Below are positions 8,739 through 18,934 of a DNA stretch of 64,000 nt, piece after piece (within the stretch, counting starts at the first letter, position 1; each line of letters starts with the position of its first letter). This DNA comes from Flavobacterium sp. KMS (GTDB lineage: Bacteria; Bacteroidota; Bacteroidia; Flavobacteriales; Flavobacteriaceae). A program made the position numbers and the translations under genes. Location: the NCBI RefSeq assembly GCF_000813005.1, contig NZ_JSYP01000007.1:1-64000 (forward strand). Reading direction: 5' to 3'. The notes under the pieces are model-generated. The model was not told the DNA's origin. It saw only the letters and a list, made by a program, of their open reading frames with translations, and ran no database searches.

Positions 8739-9042
8739 AGTAAAGTGTAGTGTTTGGTTGGGCAAATATACAAAATCAGATTTTATTTGTTGGGGTGTTC
8801 AGGTGGGAAATATTTTTTTTTGATTTGATGGAGATTTGGGAGGTTCGGGAGTGGAGTTATTAGTCGATTTTATTCTTTTATTTTATAGAATAAAATCTTA
8901 CTATTTGTAGGTGATTATAGTTTTAAATTATATTTTAGCTACATCTTAAATATTTAACATTTCTGAAAAGATCATCTCTAAAAGGAGACTTTGTCAGATT
9001 AATACAAACAGATTTAATTTTACAAAGACAGCCTTAAAACCT
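8739..9042. other. Divergent spacer between pyrR and the SIR2-TPR gene
   Basis: It contains the pyrR -7 element and an ATTTTATTC/GAATAAAAT hairpin near 8870-8899. No small gene was recognised. Confidence 0.5.
8763..8770 (-). promoter_or_regulatory. pyrR: Bacteroidota -7 box of pyrR
   Basis: TATATTTG on the minus strand is an exact TAnnTTTG match and would start transcription about 20 nt before the ATG at 8738. A -33 TTG at the usual distance was not seen. Confidence 0.5.
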
Positions 9043-11070
9043 ATGAATACAGCTACAATAGAAGATTTAGCATACCTTATAAATCAAGCTAAACAAGAAG
9101 GACTTCCAAAACCAATAGTTTTTTTAGGAGCTGGAGCTTCAAAATCTGGAGGTGTTCCACTTGCATCTGAAATAACAGAAGATATTTTAATTAAATATGC
9201 AGATAAACCAAATATCAGAAGTCTTGAAGAAAGTGAGAAAACATATCCTATTTTAATGTCTTGTCTTACTCCTTTTGAAAGAAATAAACTTTTAAAACAA
9301 TACATAGAAGAAGCAAAGATCAATGTTACTCACATTTATTTAGCACAGTTAATTATCAACGGATACATTGATTATGTTCTTACTGTGAATTTTGATAATC
9401 TAATGCTGCGAGCATTAGCTTTATTCAATGAATTTCCGCCAACTTATGACATGGCAATTTTAAAAGACTTAACAACAACAGGTTTTAAAGAAAAATCTGT
9501 TGTTTACTTACATGGTCAACACCATGGGCTATGGCTACTAAATACAAAAGAAGAAATGGCAAAAGTTAATGAAATGATTCCTCCCATATTAAGTAGTATT
9601 AAAAATCAGAGAGCATGGATATTTTTAGGTTACAGTGGAGAAGACCCCATTTTTCAACATATAACTAAACTGGGACGATTTGATAACGGTCTTTATTGGA
9701 TTTCCTATAATCAAAATAATCCATGTGATCAAGTATGTGTAAATTTACTTGAAAAAGAAAACACAAATGCATTCTTACTAAAAGGTTACGATTCAGATTC
9801 ATTTATGCTACAACTTAATAGTGAATTAAAACTACCACAGCCTTCAATAATAGATACACCTTTTACATCTCTGAGTCAAACCTTAGAAAATATAGTTGAT
9901 ATAGAAGATAAAGAGCATTTTAAAGGGGTAAAAGAAAGGCTTGAAATCGTAAAAAAAGATGTTCAATTAGCAATTCAACAATTTGAAAAAGGCGAAATGG
10001 TCGAAGATAAATTTTTAAAAGAAAATATAGATAAAAATCTTCTTCAGAAAGAAGTCATAGATCAAATAATTAATAAAAAATTTAATCAAACAAAAATTGA
10101 TAGCATTGAGAAAAAATTAGCACCTCTAAAAGATCCAGCAATTAATAAATTATTAGCAGAATATTATCTTACTTGGGCTACTGAAATATCAAGAAAAGCA
10201 TTGTCAAAAAATGATAAAGTTTTATTCAAAGAAAGTTTTAAAAAATTCAATAAAGCATCGAAATTGGACCCCTCCAATTATTCTACATTTAATAACTGGG
10301 CAGCTACATTGTATGATTATGCAAACATTGACAATAATCAACTTCACTACAAAGATGCAATCTTAAAATGCAAAAAAGCAATTCAGCTTAACGATTTCCA
10401 AGCAGCATCTTATGAAAATTGGGCATATATACTTCGTTCAATAGCTAAAGCTGAAAAAGACGAAAAATTGTATTTTGAGAGTATTGAAAAATTCAAACTT
10501 GCATTTGAACGAAATGGATGCAGTACAGATTTTTTTCTTATTTGGGCTGATACTTTGCATGAACTAGGCAGCCTTATAGATGATAAAACATTCTATATAG
10601 AAAGTATAGAAAAATATAAAAAGGCTGCTAATCTAAATTCGACAAACGGAATAATATTTTCAAATTGGGGCTCTGCACTCTTCATGTTTGCGAAGAAAGA
10701 TGATGATATTGGATTATTTGACGAAGCTTTTGAAAAATTTAAAATTGCTCATGAAATAAGCCCCGGAAATTATGAAATACTAGAAAAATGGGGCACTATT
10801 TTGGCAGAATATGCAAAACTAAAGAATAAACCCGAACTTCTTGACGACAGCCTTAAACTATTAAACACAGCTGTAAATTTAGGTGGCAAAAGCTATAACC
10901 TAGCTTGTATTTATGCTCTTTTAAATGATAAACTAAATTCATTTGCACTTCTTGAAAAAAGTTTAAAAAATAAAGAAATACCTTTAGAACATGTTAAGCA
11001 GGATACTGACTGGGATTTACTCAAGAATAATAGAGATTTTCAACGAATTATTTCTAACTACGAAGCATAA
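9043..11070 (+). CDS. SIR2-like NAD-binding domain fused to TPR repeats
   Basis: This is a 675-residue soluble protein. The N-terminal ~270 residues form a SIR2_2-type domain: GAGAS at 29-33 binds NAD, TVNFD at 114-118 supplies the Asn/Asp pair, the catalytic-type His157 lies in LHG, and GYSGED at 196-201 completes the pocket. After a charged linker (about 280-370), five or more TPR-like units with a recurring NW or W position (FNNWAATLYDYA, YENWAYILRS, FSNWGSALFM) run to the end. No zinc-binding cysteines of true deacetylase sirtuins are present. SIR2 domains of this kind are NADases in several anti-phage systems (for example Thoeris ThsA and DSR), so a stand-alone defence effector is an inference. 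There is no partner gene on the same strand. Confidence 0.85.
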   Translation: MNTATIEDLAYLINQAKQEGLPKPIVFLGAGASKSGGVPLASEITEDILIKYADKPNIRSLEESEKTYPILMSCLTPFERNKLLKQYIEEAKINVTHIYLAQLIINGYIDYVLTVNFDNLMLRALALFNEFPPTYDMAILKDLTTTGFKEKSVVYLHGQHHGLWLLNTKEEMAKVNEMIPPILSSIKNQRAWIFLGYSGEDPIFQHITKLGRFDNGLYWISYNQNNPCDQVCVNLLEKENTNAFLLKGYDSDSFMLQLNSELKLPQPSIIDTPFTSLSQTLENIVDIEDKEHFKGVKERLEIVKKDVQLAIQQFEKGEMVEDKFLKENIDKNLLQKEVIDQIINKKFNQTKIDSIEKKLAPLKDPAINKLLAEYYLTWATEISRKALSKNDKVLFKESFKKFNKASKLDPSNYSTFNNWAATLYDYANIDNNQLHYKDAILKCKKAIQLNDFQAASYENWAYILRSIAKAEKDEKLYFESIEKFKLAFERNGCSTDFFLIWADTLHELGSLIDDKTFYIESIEKYKKAANLNSTNGIIFSNWGSALFMFAKKDDDIGLFDEAFEKFKIAHEISPGNYEILEKWGTILAEYAKLKNKPELLDDSLKLLNTAVNLGGKSYNLACIYALLNDKLNSFALLEKSLKNKEIPLEHVKQDTDWDLLKNNRDFQRIISNYEA

Positions 11071-11250
11071 TAACCGACATTGTCCATTGCACAGAAATTC
11101 TTTACACCCGATCTCGGTGACATATTTAACAATCTGAAAGAAAAACAAAAACATCGCTACGCTGTAGCTTAATCTCTAGAACCTGCATATTTGATATAAA
11201 TATGAACTCCTTTGGAGCAATTATTTATCACTTTTTTTAAACTTCTAAAA
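11071..11250. other. Spacer downstream of the SIR2-TPR gene
   Basis: No gene was recognised in this stretch. It contains a small CTACGCTGTAG palindrome and a GAACTCCTTTGGAGC-like inverted repeat. Confidence 0.3.
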
Positions 11251-11290
11251 AAAGAGGCTATCCAAAAATTACTTTTCGGACAGCCTCTTT
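11251..11290 (-). terminator. Terminator of the metallophosphoesterase gene
   Basis: AAAGAGGCTATCC pairs with GGACAGCCTCTTT with one mismatch. On the minus strand it is followed by a run of T residues. Confidence 0.8.
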
Positions 11291-11313
11291 GCTATTTAAA
11301 TATTCTTGTTTTA

Positions 11314-14058
11314 CTATTTCACAATTAACTTCGCTGTAAACAATTTACGAGAATGTATTTTTAGGATATAAACTCCTTTTGGTAAATCTTGGTTTATAAG
11401 AGAGAACTTATTGTTGTTTACATTTTTTGTAGCGTATAATAATTTTCCTTCCATATTATAAATTTCAATTTCATCAATAGGATATTCCGACTGAATAAAA
11501 GTTTCCGCACTACTATTAGTAGGATTTGGATATACTTTTAATCCATTATCAATTTTAAACTCGTCGTTACCTAGAGAACTATCAATTACTTCAAAAGAAA
11601 CTCTGTTTGATACTTCGTTATAAGAATCATTGGTAAACATTACCAAAAAGTAATTTCCTTTTTCGGTAGGTAACTCTGTGGTAGCAATGGCTTTAGTTCC
11701 TTCCGAAAGTCCTTCAAAATAAGTATAACTCACCAATGGCTTTTCGTTAGGATTATCGCCTTCATGGTAAATCCCCAACCAATCTTTTACAATTCCTGGA
11801 GCATCTGTCCATGAAGCTGTAATTTGTTCGCCAAGATCATATACAGGTTTATTAATCCATAATTCGGTAACCACAGCACCCACTTTAAAGAATACTTTAT
11901 TTCCGATAGCATTAAAACTATCCTGCAAATAGTATTCTGCATAATAATATCCTTTTGGTAAGTTGTTAAATGATTTCGTGTCTGCAACTGTGGTAACATA
12001 TTGCCAACTTGTAGACGTAACACCTGATCCTGGATTTACTCCCATTCTGTATATACCAATCCAATCTTTTGCCAATTGTGGTCCATTAGTATAATTAACA
12101 ACTATTGGTGTTCCTACAGAATATTCAGTATTATCTGTAGTTAATACAGGAACTGGTCCTACATAAAAATATTTTCGTGGTGCAATTTCCGTATAACCTC
12201 CATTAGAGAATATTACGGCATAATAACGTCCTTTATTAGCCAATCCGCTTGGGAAATTAATAAATCCGCTTGGGCTACCATTAGTATATTGCCAAGTTAG
12301 CGATGGTGTCGATGATCCCGGTGTTTGCCCCTCTTTATACAATCCTATCCAAGTTTTTGTACTCGCTGGTGCATCAGTAAAATCAACTTTAATAGGTGTA
12401 TTTTGCGAATAAGTTAACGCATCGGTAACAATCTCTGTATTCACATTATTACTTCCTGTTACAGTAAATGCTTGAGTATCGCTCCAAGGAGACCATTCCA
12501 GATTGCGGTCTCTATATCTTAATTTCACATAATACTTACCATTAGGAAGCGAGTTCGAAGCTAGATCCATCTTGGTAATATCTACACCCAGATTTATATC
12601 AAGAGTTGAATCTTTTTGCGTTTTATACTTTCCATATAAATTTTCGAAATCGCGATATACTTCTTTTTTAATTATATCAAATGTTGGCGTTTGCGAAATT
12701 AAAAACTGACTTGTGTTTAGTAACTCATTCGTTGTTGTACTATATGCCGAACCTGATATTGTTAAAGGTAAAGTAACATTTGCAGCAAAAGTATTTGTGA
12801 TTGCTGGCTTTACTGGTGCAACTTTGTTTTTATACCTATGGAACTCGTCCATTAATTGGTTATTTTTCCATTTATCAACGCTTCCGATAGAATAACTTTC
12901 GATATCCATTTTACCGTTTGTAACATCAATATCTACAATTTGGTAAATCCAATTGCATATTGTTTTCTGCACATCTTCAAAATCTTGTTCTGTAGATGAT
13001 CCCCAATATTGATCCCAAGCTGTTCCGCCAGAAATAATATTGTAGGTAGGTGTGTTTTTTAATTGTCCTCTGTGATACAAATGATGGTGTGCTCCAATAT
13101 GCATAGAATATTTTGGAGATGTTACCAATAAAGGAACGGCCGTATTACGAACCCATGTAGAGATATCCCCAACATATTGCTCTGCCTGATATGGTCTGTG
13201 GCTAAGAGAAAAAATCCACTCTACGGTATTATCAGCATTTGCAGCAGCAAGAACCTGTTGTAACCATGTTAACTGTGCAGCTCCTGTATGTTCTGAACTT
13301 AAACTGATAAATAAAACATTACCTGCTTGTTGTGCATAATAATTTTCTGTTCCTGATGAAATTCCTTTATAGGAAAGCTCACTGATATAAAAATGATCGT
13401 AATACGAATTCATACCTAGTGTTCCATACGTTTCATGGTTTCCTACTGTAGTCTGAATTGGTATATTACCAGATAATCCTCTGTTCTTCTTGAAGTGTAC
13501 GTTTTCGTAATGATCTAAAGTTCCTACGTCAACTTGATCTCCAACCATAAATGTCATCGAAATATTATCTTCTGGAGACAATTTAGCACCCCATTTTTGT
13601 TTTATTTTTCTTTTTGCAGCCGATACTAATGAATCGTAACGAGGTACAGCTTTTAACTGATTATCTCCCATAATCAAAAAGCGAATATGTCCATCGGCAG
13701 TAGCTGCTTGCCCAGGATTAGGCAATGTTTTAAAGGAATAAACGGTAGACACATCTGCACCAGTTTTTATTCGGTAGTAATATTTTGTGTTTGGCGAAAG
13801 GTTCATCAGTTTCGCGCTGTGGTAAAAATAATTCCCTGGGTAACCTGAATCTGTAAAAACATTAGTGTTACCTGTAACTGTAACATTAAGGGAAGATTCG
13901 GTTGTTCCGTATTCTACAATAGTTTCTGGATTGCTTTCTGTTTTCCAGTTAACATAAATAGATGTAGGGGTTGCATTTTGTAAATAAGGAAATAGTTTTT
14001 GTGCTTGTGCAGTAAAACCTATTCCTAAAAGGGATAATAGTAAGTAGAGTTTTTTCAT
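11314..14058 (-). CDS. Secreted purple-acid-phosphatase-like metallophosphoesterase with T9SS type A tail
   Basis: The start is set at the ATG giving a clean signal peptide (KKLYLLLSLLGIGFTAQA), for 914 residues; a longer frame to 14109 adds a non-signal N-terminus. An Fn3-like domain (about 20-112) precedes the metallophosphoesterase: GDNQ at 131-134, VGDQVD at 172-177, GNHET at 206-210 and GAHHHLYHRG at 322-331. After an Fn3-like linker come three repeats of about 96 residues carrying [T/D]W[I/L]G[I/L]Y (near 566, 662 and 758). The end is a type A sorting domain (VYPNPTNSS, then PKGVYILKI). It is likely an extracellular or surface phosphoesterase; the substrate is not evident. The gene stands alone. 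Confidence 0.9.
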   Translation of the reverse strand: MKKLYLLLSLLGIGFTAQAQKLFPYLQNATPTSIYVNWKTESNPETIVEYGTTESSLNVTVTGNTNVFTDSGYPGNYFYHSAKLMNLSPNTKYYYRIKTGADVSTVYSFKTLPNPGQAATADGHIRFLIMGDNQLKAVPRYDSLVSAAKRKIKQKWGAKLSPEDNISMTFMVGDQVDVGTLDHYENVHFKKNRGLSGNIPIQTTVGNHETYGTLGMNSYYDHFYISELSYKGISSGTENYYAQQAGNVLFISLSSEHTGAAQLTWLQQVLAAANADNTVEWIFSLSHRPYQAEQYVGDISTWVRNTAVPLLVTSPKYSMHIGAHHHLYHRGQLKNTPTYNIISGGTAWDQYWGSSTEQDFEDVQKTICNWIYQIVDIDVTNGKMDIESYSIGSVDKWKNNQLMDEFHRYKNKVAPVKPAITNTFAANVTLPLTISGSAYSTTTNELLNTSQFLISQTPTFDIIKKEVYRDFENLYGKYKTQKDSTLDINLGVDITKMDLASNSLPNGKYYVKLRYRDRNLEWSPWSDTQAFTVTGSNNVNTEIVTDALTYSQNTPIKVDFTDAPASTKTWIGLYKEGQTPGSSTPSLTWQYTNGSPSGFINFPSGLANKGRYYAVIFSNGGYTEIAPRKYFYVGPVPVLTTDNTEYSVGTPIVVNYTNGPQLAKDWIGIYRMGVNPGSGVTSTSWQYVTTVADTKSFNNLPKGYYYAEYYLQDSFNAIGNKVFFKVGAVVTELWINKPVYDLGEQITASWTDAPGIVKDWLGIYHEGDNPNEKPLVSYTYFEGLSEGTKAIATTELPTEKGNYFLVMFTNDSYNEVSNRVSFEVIDSSLGNDEFKIDNGLKVYPNPTNSSAETFIQSEYPIDEIEIYNMEGKLLYATKNVNNNKFSLINQDLPKGVYILKIHSRKLFTAKLIVK

Positions 14059-14085
14059 GAGTTGTTGTTTCGTTGTTAGACGAAG

Positions 14086-14093
14086 CAAAAGTA
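14086..14093 (-). promoter_or_regulatory. -7 box upstream of the metallophosphoesterase
   Basis: TACTTTTG on the minus strand is an exact TAnnTTTG match 28 nt before the chosen ATG. It supports the start at 14058 over 14109, which lies upstream of it. Confidence 0.45.
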
Positions 14094-14173
14094 TTCTACC
14101 AAAATGCAAATACTTTTAAGACAACATTACCCTTCTTTTATCTTTACTTCTCTTTATTGTAAAGTTAATAATA

Positions 14174-14330
14174 CTTAAAAAGGGTACGCAGATGAGACGG
14201 ATTTACTAAAGTAAAGACGCGGATAAAAACAGATTTCTTAAAATTATAAAAAGAAAAAAATCCGTCCCGACGCTTCGGGATCGCGTTTTCGCCTTGGCGA
14301 ATCCGTTTTATCCGCGTCCCTTTTTAAGTT
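14174..14330. repeat. Imperfect long inverted intergenic repeat
   Basis: CTTAAAAAGGGTACGCAGATGAGACGGATTT-type sequence at the left is matched, imperfectly and inverted, by ATCCGTTTTATCCGCG and CCCTTTTTAAG at the right. An inner CCCGACGCTTCGGG hairpin lies between them. Confidence 0.55.
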
Positions 14331-14338
14331 AGAGAATC

Positions 14339-15547
14339 TTATGCAGTAACAGCTTTTTTCTCTTTTCCGAAAGAAATCCATGTTGCTTTATGCCAAATAT
14401 ATTCTAATGGTCCTTGTTTGTGTGTTTTTAACCACCATGTACAAAATCCTAATTGTAACAGAAACAAAATAATACCTATTATCAAACCAAATGTTGCGCC
14501 TGTATATTGGTATAATCCTAAACCAAAACGGTAGTATATAAACGACCCTAAAATAGATTGAGAAAAATAACTTGTTAAGCTCATTTTTCCGAATGGGATT
14601 AATTTTATCAGAACTTTATTTATAGCTTCTTTTTGATATAACAACACAAATGTGCTTACTAAAACAACCATAAAGGAAACATTAGACCAAGATGTGAAAA
14701 TGATTAATAAACTATTTACTATGTCTTTGTTTGCTATAAGTACTGGCAAATATGTTTTGAATGCAAATAGCGGAATGAATAATATTATAGCATATAGTAA
14801 TGCTTTTTTCCAAAATGCAATACTAGCTTCCGAAATAACAAAAAGCTGTTTTCTTCCTGCAATCATTCCAAACATAAACAATGCTGGTGCCTGAAAAAAT
14901 CTTCCGTTTTCCCATGACCAAAATACTGATGCCCATCTTCCTATTGATATATTCCCTACTGCGTGATCTACAAATGAATTACTCCCAGTTAAGTAAGTAT
15001 ACATATCTCCATAATAAGCATTTGATCTATTAGCTGGAAGTATATAATCTGGATTAAAAAGTATATTAAAAAAGTTAAACCATTCCATCGGAAGCATCAA
15101 TAAGAAAGTCGCTATTATTAATACATATTTGGTATTTAAATTACAAACCGGAATTAATATTAATCCTAAAACGGCATACATCATTAATATATCGCCTGAG
15201 AAAAATAGTGTATTTACTAATCCGAAAACAAATAGTATGGCTAGTCGCCAAACATATCTCCATCTAAAATCATTTCCTTTTTTACGCTGATTATCGTATT
15301 GAATAAAAAAACTAAAACCGAAGAGTAGTGAAAAGATTGCATATGATTTTCCTGCAAAAAGAAAGAATAATGTATCCCAAATTATCTTGTCTAATACCTT
15401 GATGGGCTCTGGTAAATATTCGGGCAAATAATAAAAATCAAAGTGTTCTAAATTATGAAGTAACATAATCGCCATGATGGCTAAACCTCGTAATGCATCT
15501 ATGACTTCTATACGGGGAGTTTTTAAACTAAAAGCATTTTCTGACAT
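14339..15547 (-). CDS. DUF418 family (YeiB-like) integral membrane protein
   Basis: The protein has 402 residues with about ten hydrophobic segments. The N-terminal RIEVIDALRGLAIMAIMLLHN is the acyltransferase-3/DUF418 start motif. The C-terminal third carries the DUF418 signature region (GKMSLTSYFSQSILGSFIYYRFGLG, then GPLEYIWHKATW). Members are inner-membrane proteins of unknown substrate, sometimes proposed to move or transfer acyl groups. The gene is monocistronic, 280 bp from the phosphoesterase start. Confidence 0.88.
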   Translation of the reverse strand: MSENAFSLKTPRIEVIDALRGLAIMAIMLLHNLEHFDFYYLPEYLPEPIKVLDKIIWDTLFFLFAGKSYAIFSLLFGFSFFIQYDNQRKKGNDFRWRYVWRLAILFVFGLVNTLFFSGDILMMYAVLGLILIPVCNLNTKYVLIIATFLLMLPMEWFNFFNILFNPDYILPANRSNAYYGDMYTYLTGSNSFVDHAVGNISIGRWASVFWSWENGRFFQAPALFMFGMIAGRKQLFVISEASIAFWKKALLYAIILFIPLFAFKTYLPVLIANKDIVNSLLIIFTSWSNVSFMVVLVSTFVLLYQKEAINKVLIKLIPFGKMSLTSYFSQSILGSFIYYRFGLGLYQYTGATFGLIIGIILFLLQLGFCTWWLKTHKQGPLEYIWHKATWISFGKEKKAVTA

Positions 15548-15803
15548 AATATTTTAAGGATTAATTTATAGTATATTAGCTCAAATATAATTTTATTTCG
15601 CTAAAATATACAATCGAATTCTTCAATTATAACGGGGTCTAACAGTCTAATTTTCAATTATTCTCAACTATTTTTCATAAAATTAAAAATCAAATAATAA
15701 AACATTTTACAGGAATTATATAACGTTGTTTTTATGGTATTTGTTAATTTCACAATAAGACAATAATGATTGTCATTTTTAATTAATTTAAAAACACAAA
15801 ATC

Positions 15804-15977
15804 ATGAAAACTAAATTATCTACAATACTAGTCGCTTTAATTATATCGTTATCACTTACTAGTTGTGAGGCTATTGAAGGTATTTTTAAAGCAGGAATGG
15901 GTGTCGGTGCTTTTGCTGTAATTATTGTAATTGTTCTTATAATTTACCTAATTATTAAAATATTTGGTAAGAAATAA
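15804..15977 (+). CDS. Tiny lipoprotein with one C-terminal membrane helix
   Basis: This 57-residue gene has a good ATG. The protein has a type II signal (KLSTILVALIISLSLTSC, Cys21), a short AIEGIFKAG segment and a strong hydrophobic helix (VGAFAVIIVIVLIIYLIIKIF) ending in GKK. A perfect terminator follows 12 bp after the stop, which supports expression as a single small gene. No function is recognised; similar flavobacterial proteins are sometimes given unrelated names. Confidence 0.7.
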   Translation: MKTKLSTILVALIISLSLTSCEAIEGIFKAGMGVGAFAVIIVIVLIIYLIIKIFGKK

Positions 15978-15988
15978 TAGAATAAAAA

Positions 15989-16020
15989 AAAATCCCATTT
16001 GCCGCGGCAAATGGGATTTT
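15989..16020. terminator. Bidirectional terminator between small lipoprotein and ABC-F gene
   Basis: AAAATCCCATTTGCCG and CGGCAAATGGGATTTT form a perfect 16-bp self-complementary palindrome with A and T flanks, placed between convergent genes. Confidence 0.9.
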
Positions 16021-16041
16021 TAAAAAGATATTTTTTAAGTA

Positions 16042-17664
<1,623 letters not shown>

Positions 17665-17684
17665 CTATATTAATTAATTTTGTG

Positions 17685-17716
17685 CAAAAGTAGTGAAAAA
17701 GGTTCAGAGGTACAAA
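17685..17716 (-). promoter_or_regulatory. Promoter of the ABC-F gene
   Basis: On the minus strand TTTG, then 20 nt, then TACTTTTG matches the Bacteroidota -33/-7 consensus. The -7 box lies 27 nt before the ATG. Confidence 0.65.
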
Positions 17717-17912
17717 GAAACTAGGCCGCTAAGTTTTTTTAATATGAAAATAGCTAAAATTGTTTTACCACAGATTAGAAATATTAAATGGATTACAAAA
17801 GAAGTTAACCACAAATTACACGAATTTTCACAAATTCTTTTATTGAGAGTAAAGACTAAATCTATATTACTGCTAGCAAATGCTTAATTTTTAGCCGCAA
17901 AACAGCCCCAAT

Positions 17913-18005
17913 ATTGTCATCCTGACGAAGGAAGGATCTCCGCTAGTAGCTCGACAAATATTATGGAGTTTCTCGTGGAGATCCTTCCTTCGTCAGGATG
18001 ACAAT
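17913..18005. repeat. REP-like element with perfect 29-bp inverted arms
   Basis: The left arm 17913-17941 (ATTGTCATCCTGACGAAG...) and right arm 17977-18005 (its exact reverse complement) flank 35 bp containing GCTAGTAGCTCGACAAA. The left half matches the elements at 3936 and 62589, showing a dispersed family, here as a back-to-back pair. Confidence 0.9.
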
Positions 18006-18062
18006 GTAGAGGAAAAGCTTTGCGAACCTTGCGTAATTCTTTGTGCCCTTTGCGGTTAAATT

Positions 18063-18836
18063 TTACAATTCACTTTCTTTCTCCAAAGCCACTTCTAAGC
18101 TTTTATAATTATTTAAAACTTTGGTAATTAATCCTTCTTTGTTGATGATGAAATGTGTGGGGAAAGCATTTAACTGCAACGTTTCATTCATATAGATTTT
18201 CATATTTGGAATAACGGAATATGATAATGGTTTTCTAGCCAAAAACACTTTTAATTGTTCGGGTGTATCTTCTGCCAAACTCACAAAGAGAATATCTTTT
18301 CGGTCTTTATATTTCTCTGCCAATTTATTTACATCTGAAAATTCTTTGATGCATGCTGCACAATGAATATACCAACATTTTATTACTATAATTTTTCCTT
18401 TCATCGTTTCGTTAGAAACCAGATTTCCATTTAAATCCTTAAAAGAGAATTTAGGGAAAGAAGTATTTTCCATTTTAAAATTCTTATACGCATCAAAAGC
18501 TTCTTGGTTAATTGTTGCTTTTATACTTGTATCAGAATTGGGATTTATTTTAAATAATTTATAGTAATAAATGGCATCATCCGATTGTAATCGAATAGGA
18601 ATATTATTTCCATTTGCTAATTGATCTAAAAAAGTCTCTTTTGGTATTTCTCTCGAAAGGGTGTCTAGCGCAACAAAATCTCGAGAAAGCATTATGTTTT
18701 TACTCTGATATGTCCACCAACTGCTGTAGTCTTTCTGGATTTGTAATGGATCAACTTCTGGATTTCCGTATTTTGTTTGGGCGAAAGAAAGTGTAAAAAA
18801 TAAAAATGTGATGATACTACTAATCGATTTCTGCAT
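18063..18836 (-). CDS. TlpA-like periplasmic thiol:disulfide oxidoreductase
   Basis: The protein has 257 residues with a signal peptide (about 1-20, ending SFAQ). After a ~100-residue N-terminal region without known motifs, a thioredoxin-fold domain starts near 128 (FPKFSFKDLNGNLVS). Its active site is CAAC (Cys159, Cys162), with an extra Cys154, and the cis-Pro loop lies in AFPTHFII. TlpA/ResA-type proteins reduce disulfides of exported proteins; the substrate is unknown. It is divergent from the Lgt-like operon across 98 bp, so shared control is possible. Confidence 0.88.
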   Translation of the reverse strand: MQKSISSIITFLFFTLSFAQTKYGNPEVDPLQIQKDYSSWWTYQSKNIMLSRDFVALDTLSREIPKETFLDQLANGNNIPIRLQSDDAIYYYKLFKINPNSDTSIKATINQEAFDAYKNFKMENTSFPKFSFKDLNGNLVSNETMKGKIIVIKCWYIHCAACIKEFSDVNKLAEKYKDRKDILFVSLAEDTPEQLKVFLARKPLSYSVIPNMKIYMNETLQLNAFPTHFIINKEGLITKVLNNYKSLEVALEKESEL

Positions 18837-18934
18837 GAGTTATTTAAGATACAATTGAGCTTCAAAAGTAAAAAATTAATCTTAAAACATTTTTAATTAG
18901 ATTTACCTATATTCGTTAAAAATTCTGACTAAAA

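Noticed and set aside
9043..11070. Thoeris, DSR or Argonaute-SIR2 system
   Set aside because: No TIR, DSR2 partner, Argonaute or other defence gene is adjacent, so only a stand-alone candidate can be claimed.
11071..11250. Insertion-sequence remnant after the SIR2-TPR gene
   Set aside because: Small palindromes are present but there is no transposase fragment and no terminal repeats or target duplication.
17693..17887. Open frame of 64 codons on the plus strand
   Set aside because: It starts in the ABC-F promoter and runs through intergenic repeat sequence. There is no plausible start context or protein-like pattern.
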